From: Helochares maculicollis | Taxonomy: Eukaryota > Arthropoda > Insecta > Coleoptera > Hydrophilidae | Direction of reading: 5' to 3' | Length of the DNA stretch: 44,571 bases | Assembly (NCBI GenBank): GCA_033557835.1 | Contig: JAWQRO010000285.1 | Location: 1-44,571, forward strand | In this document: in pieces, positions 43,301 through 44,571 of the stretch | How positions within the stretch are numbered: the first letter of the stretch is position 1 | How the letters are laid out: each line of letters begins with the position of its first letter | Program-made: the position numbers and the translations under genes | The notes under the pieces: generated by a model | What the model saw: the letters and a program-made list of their open reading frames with translations, nothing else | Database searches by the model: none | What the model was told of the DNA's origin: nothing

Positions 43301-44386
43301 ACTTGCAAAGCAGCAACAATATTACGTACATTAAAAGTAAGAACTACATCGTTACTTCCTGAAATATCAAGACTTTCCATGCTAGATGTGGAAAAGGTAG
43401 ATGATAAACTGATTCCGTTTTTCAATCAGCACTTATTGGAATCCTTTTCCTAAAACCCAAGCACAAAGAAAACGCTCATCACAATAAAGAATGGCACTAT
43501 TCTGTTTTGTCAATCTCTAAATTTAACGTTATCTACTAGTTTTATACAGAAATTTCCAAGAAAAATGCACAAAGAATATACTTTCAGACGTATTTTAATA
43601 CTTTCAGCCATATTTTCAGAATGTACTGTTGCTGTTTATTTCAAATTCACATGTAAAGAGTTTCCTAACTGAAAAGTAGTGCCATGAGGCAAAATTCTCT
43701 ACCGCAGAAGTTGCAATTGGAAGTTTCTTGCAAAGTATATCTGCAAAGAGACGTCTCGTACAGGCAGGAGTTGCCTGTAGATAGAATGTTCCAAGAGTCA
43801 TGATTTTTCTAGAGATAGTTGGTATCACTCTTCTTGAAGGATGTTCTTACAAAACTTATTTCTATAAAAAGAGGACTTGATGAGGAAATTTAAAAAATAT
43901 ATCACAACTACTTTCATAAATATCGAGATGTGAGGCCTTTGTCAGCTAATTACATTTTTGGATGTGTAAATGTGTTGTATTAAAAAGTATTGAAATAGGG
44001 AAACAAACCTATTTAAAAATATTCAACTAAAGAGTGACAACAGTTGCTTACCGAAATTCGTTATGAAGAAAACACCACTTAGATATATGGATTTTTTCAA
44101 GTCTGTTTGCGCAGTTCAATTTTTCTATATTGTATATAGAACGATTGTGTTTCGTGTAAATGGATGTTTTATTCCATTGTGTTGTGAAGAGTTGTAGAAA
44201 TCGGAAAATGCCGGACCACTCGATGCTGCCTTAATCTGGTTGTTGAAAATCAATGAAGCATTAGAAGTCAGAAAGCTTTTAGTTTGAGCATCATCAATAC
44301 AACTTATAAGTTTGTTTCACCCAGGGAACGATTTAAAATTTAATATCATATTTAATATCGCTACTGCAACAGCCCAGACATAAGTA

Positions 44387-44571
44387 CGAGGGTTGTCTGA
44401 AAAGTTTCCGACCTCAACATGAAGATGGCAGCACATGTCAACAAAAATTTCGGCCATTTTGAACACATGGTAATTGTTTGACAGTTATTTAAGTGAGTTA
44501 TTGTGAGTGTTTTTGTGAAAATGGAAAAAATCGAGTATCGTGCAGTTATTAAATATTTACAATTAAAAGGC
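44387..44571 (+). mobile_element. 5' end of a second mariner transposon, cut by window edge
   Basis: After a TA at 44385-44386, the sequence CGAGGGTTGTCTGAAAAGTT followed by TCCGACCTC looks like a mariner terminal repeat, and 134 bases in, at 44521, an ATG opens MEKIEYRAVIKYLQLKG, the start of a mariner transposase. The repeat sequence differs from that of the element at 33 kb, so this is a different mariner lineage. The rest lies beyond the window, so its state is unknown. Confidence 0.8.
44521..44571 (+). CDS. Mariner transposase, N-terminal 17 residues (partial)
   Basis: ATG GAA AAA ATC GAG begins MEKIEYRAVIKYLQLKG and is open to the window end. These residues correspond to the start of the first helix of the DNA-binding domain in mariner transposases. 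The ATG follows GTGAAA, a good start context. No break is seen in the visible part. Confidence 0.75.
   Translation, partial: MEKIEYRAVIKYLQLKG

Larger units (their letters stand above)
34322..44384. other. Long non-coding stretch, no gene supported
   Basis: No frame with convincing protein character on either strand. Small items of note: a perfect 15-bp hairpin (34797-34830), a CpG-rich palindrome (38909-38920) and a short 24-base tandem repeat (about 43237-43300). Otherwise ordinary AT-rich sequence. Confidence 0.45.

Noticed and set aside
1..44571. CRISPR arrays, bacterial operons, riboswitches
   Set aside because: Base composition, poly(A) signals, mariner elements and gene style are those of an animal nuclear genome. 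No regularly spaced direct repeats were seen outside coding repeats.

Overview
The window looks like an insect (at least arthropod) nuclear chromosome. It is AT-rich, carries mariner-type transposons with TA target duplications and a decayed LINE reverse-transcriptase fragment, has AATAAA signals just past several reading frames, and contains long stretches with no coding signal. The sequence alone does not fix the order or species.

The centre (about 9.5-23.5 kb) is the informative part. Nine intact, apparently intronless genes and one 3'-truncated copy lie there, all on the minus strand. From upstream (right) to downstream (left) they encode: a membrane-anchored MATH/TRAF-C protein (191 aa); a 794-aa protein with Cys-x-Cys doublets, a repeated RRFAPAM motif and an acidic tail; a 158-aa Cys-rich protein; a 71-aa mini-protein; a 225-aa paralogue of the 158-aa protein; a 280-aa Cys-doublet protein; a 140-aa protein; an 863-aa Ser/Pro/Arg repeat protein; a 242-aa truncated paralogue of the 863-aa protein; and a 177-aa protein that shares the 863-aa N-terminal domain.

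The MATH gene shares no motif with its neighbours. The other genes look unrelated at first but share a small set of modules in different combinations. Module A is the start peptide MC[GF][RK]KK (863, 177, 225, 158, 71). Module B is a predicted helix, N-[DEQ]-[ED]-[LV]-x(9-12)-L-x-x-[IL], usually followed by Cys (794, 158, 225, 140, 280). Module C is a PG/GC...A-[LV]-L-[EQ]-K segment leading to V-x-x-[RK]-V-x-[YH] (863, 177, 140, 794). Module D is Cys-x-Cys doublets (158, 225, 280, 794, 140, 71, 177). Module E is RR-x-APA-[MY] (794 and 71). I read this as one locally expanded, domain-shuffling, lineage-specific family. I recognise no named family for modules A-E. Small basic, Cys-rich or repetitive, intronless, rapidly diverging genes in a tandem array suggest testis or sperm structural proteins, but that is inference. 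An LC8-type KDTQTP motif in the 794-aa protein fits a cytoskeletal role.

The flanks (1-9.5 kb and 23.5-44.6 kb) are mostly non-coding. They hold two related copies of a palindrome-headed, internally inverted repeat (about 1.2-2.2 and 25.1-26.3 kb), a LINE RT remnant (about 8.9-9.2 kb), a complete but dead mariner (33,042-34,319), the 5' end of a second mariner that runs off the right edge (from 44,387), and a few hairpins and short tandem repeats.
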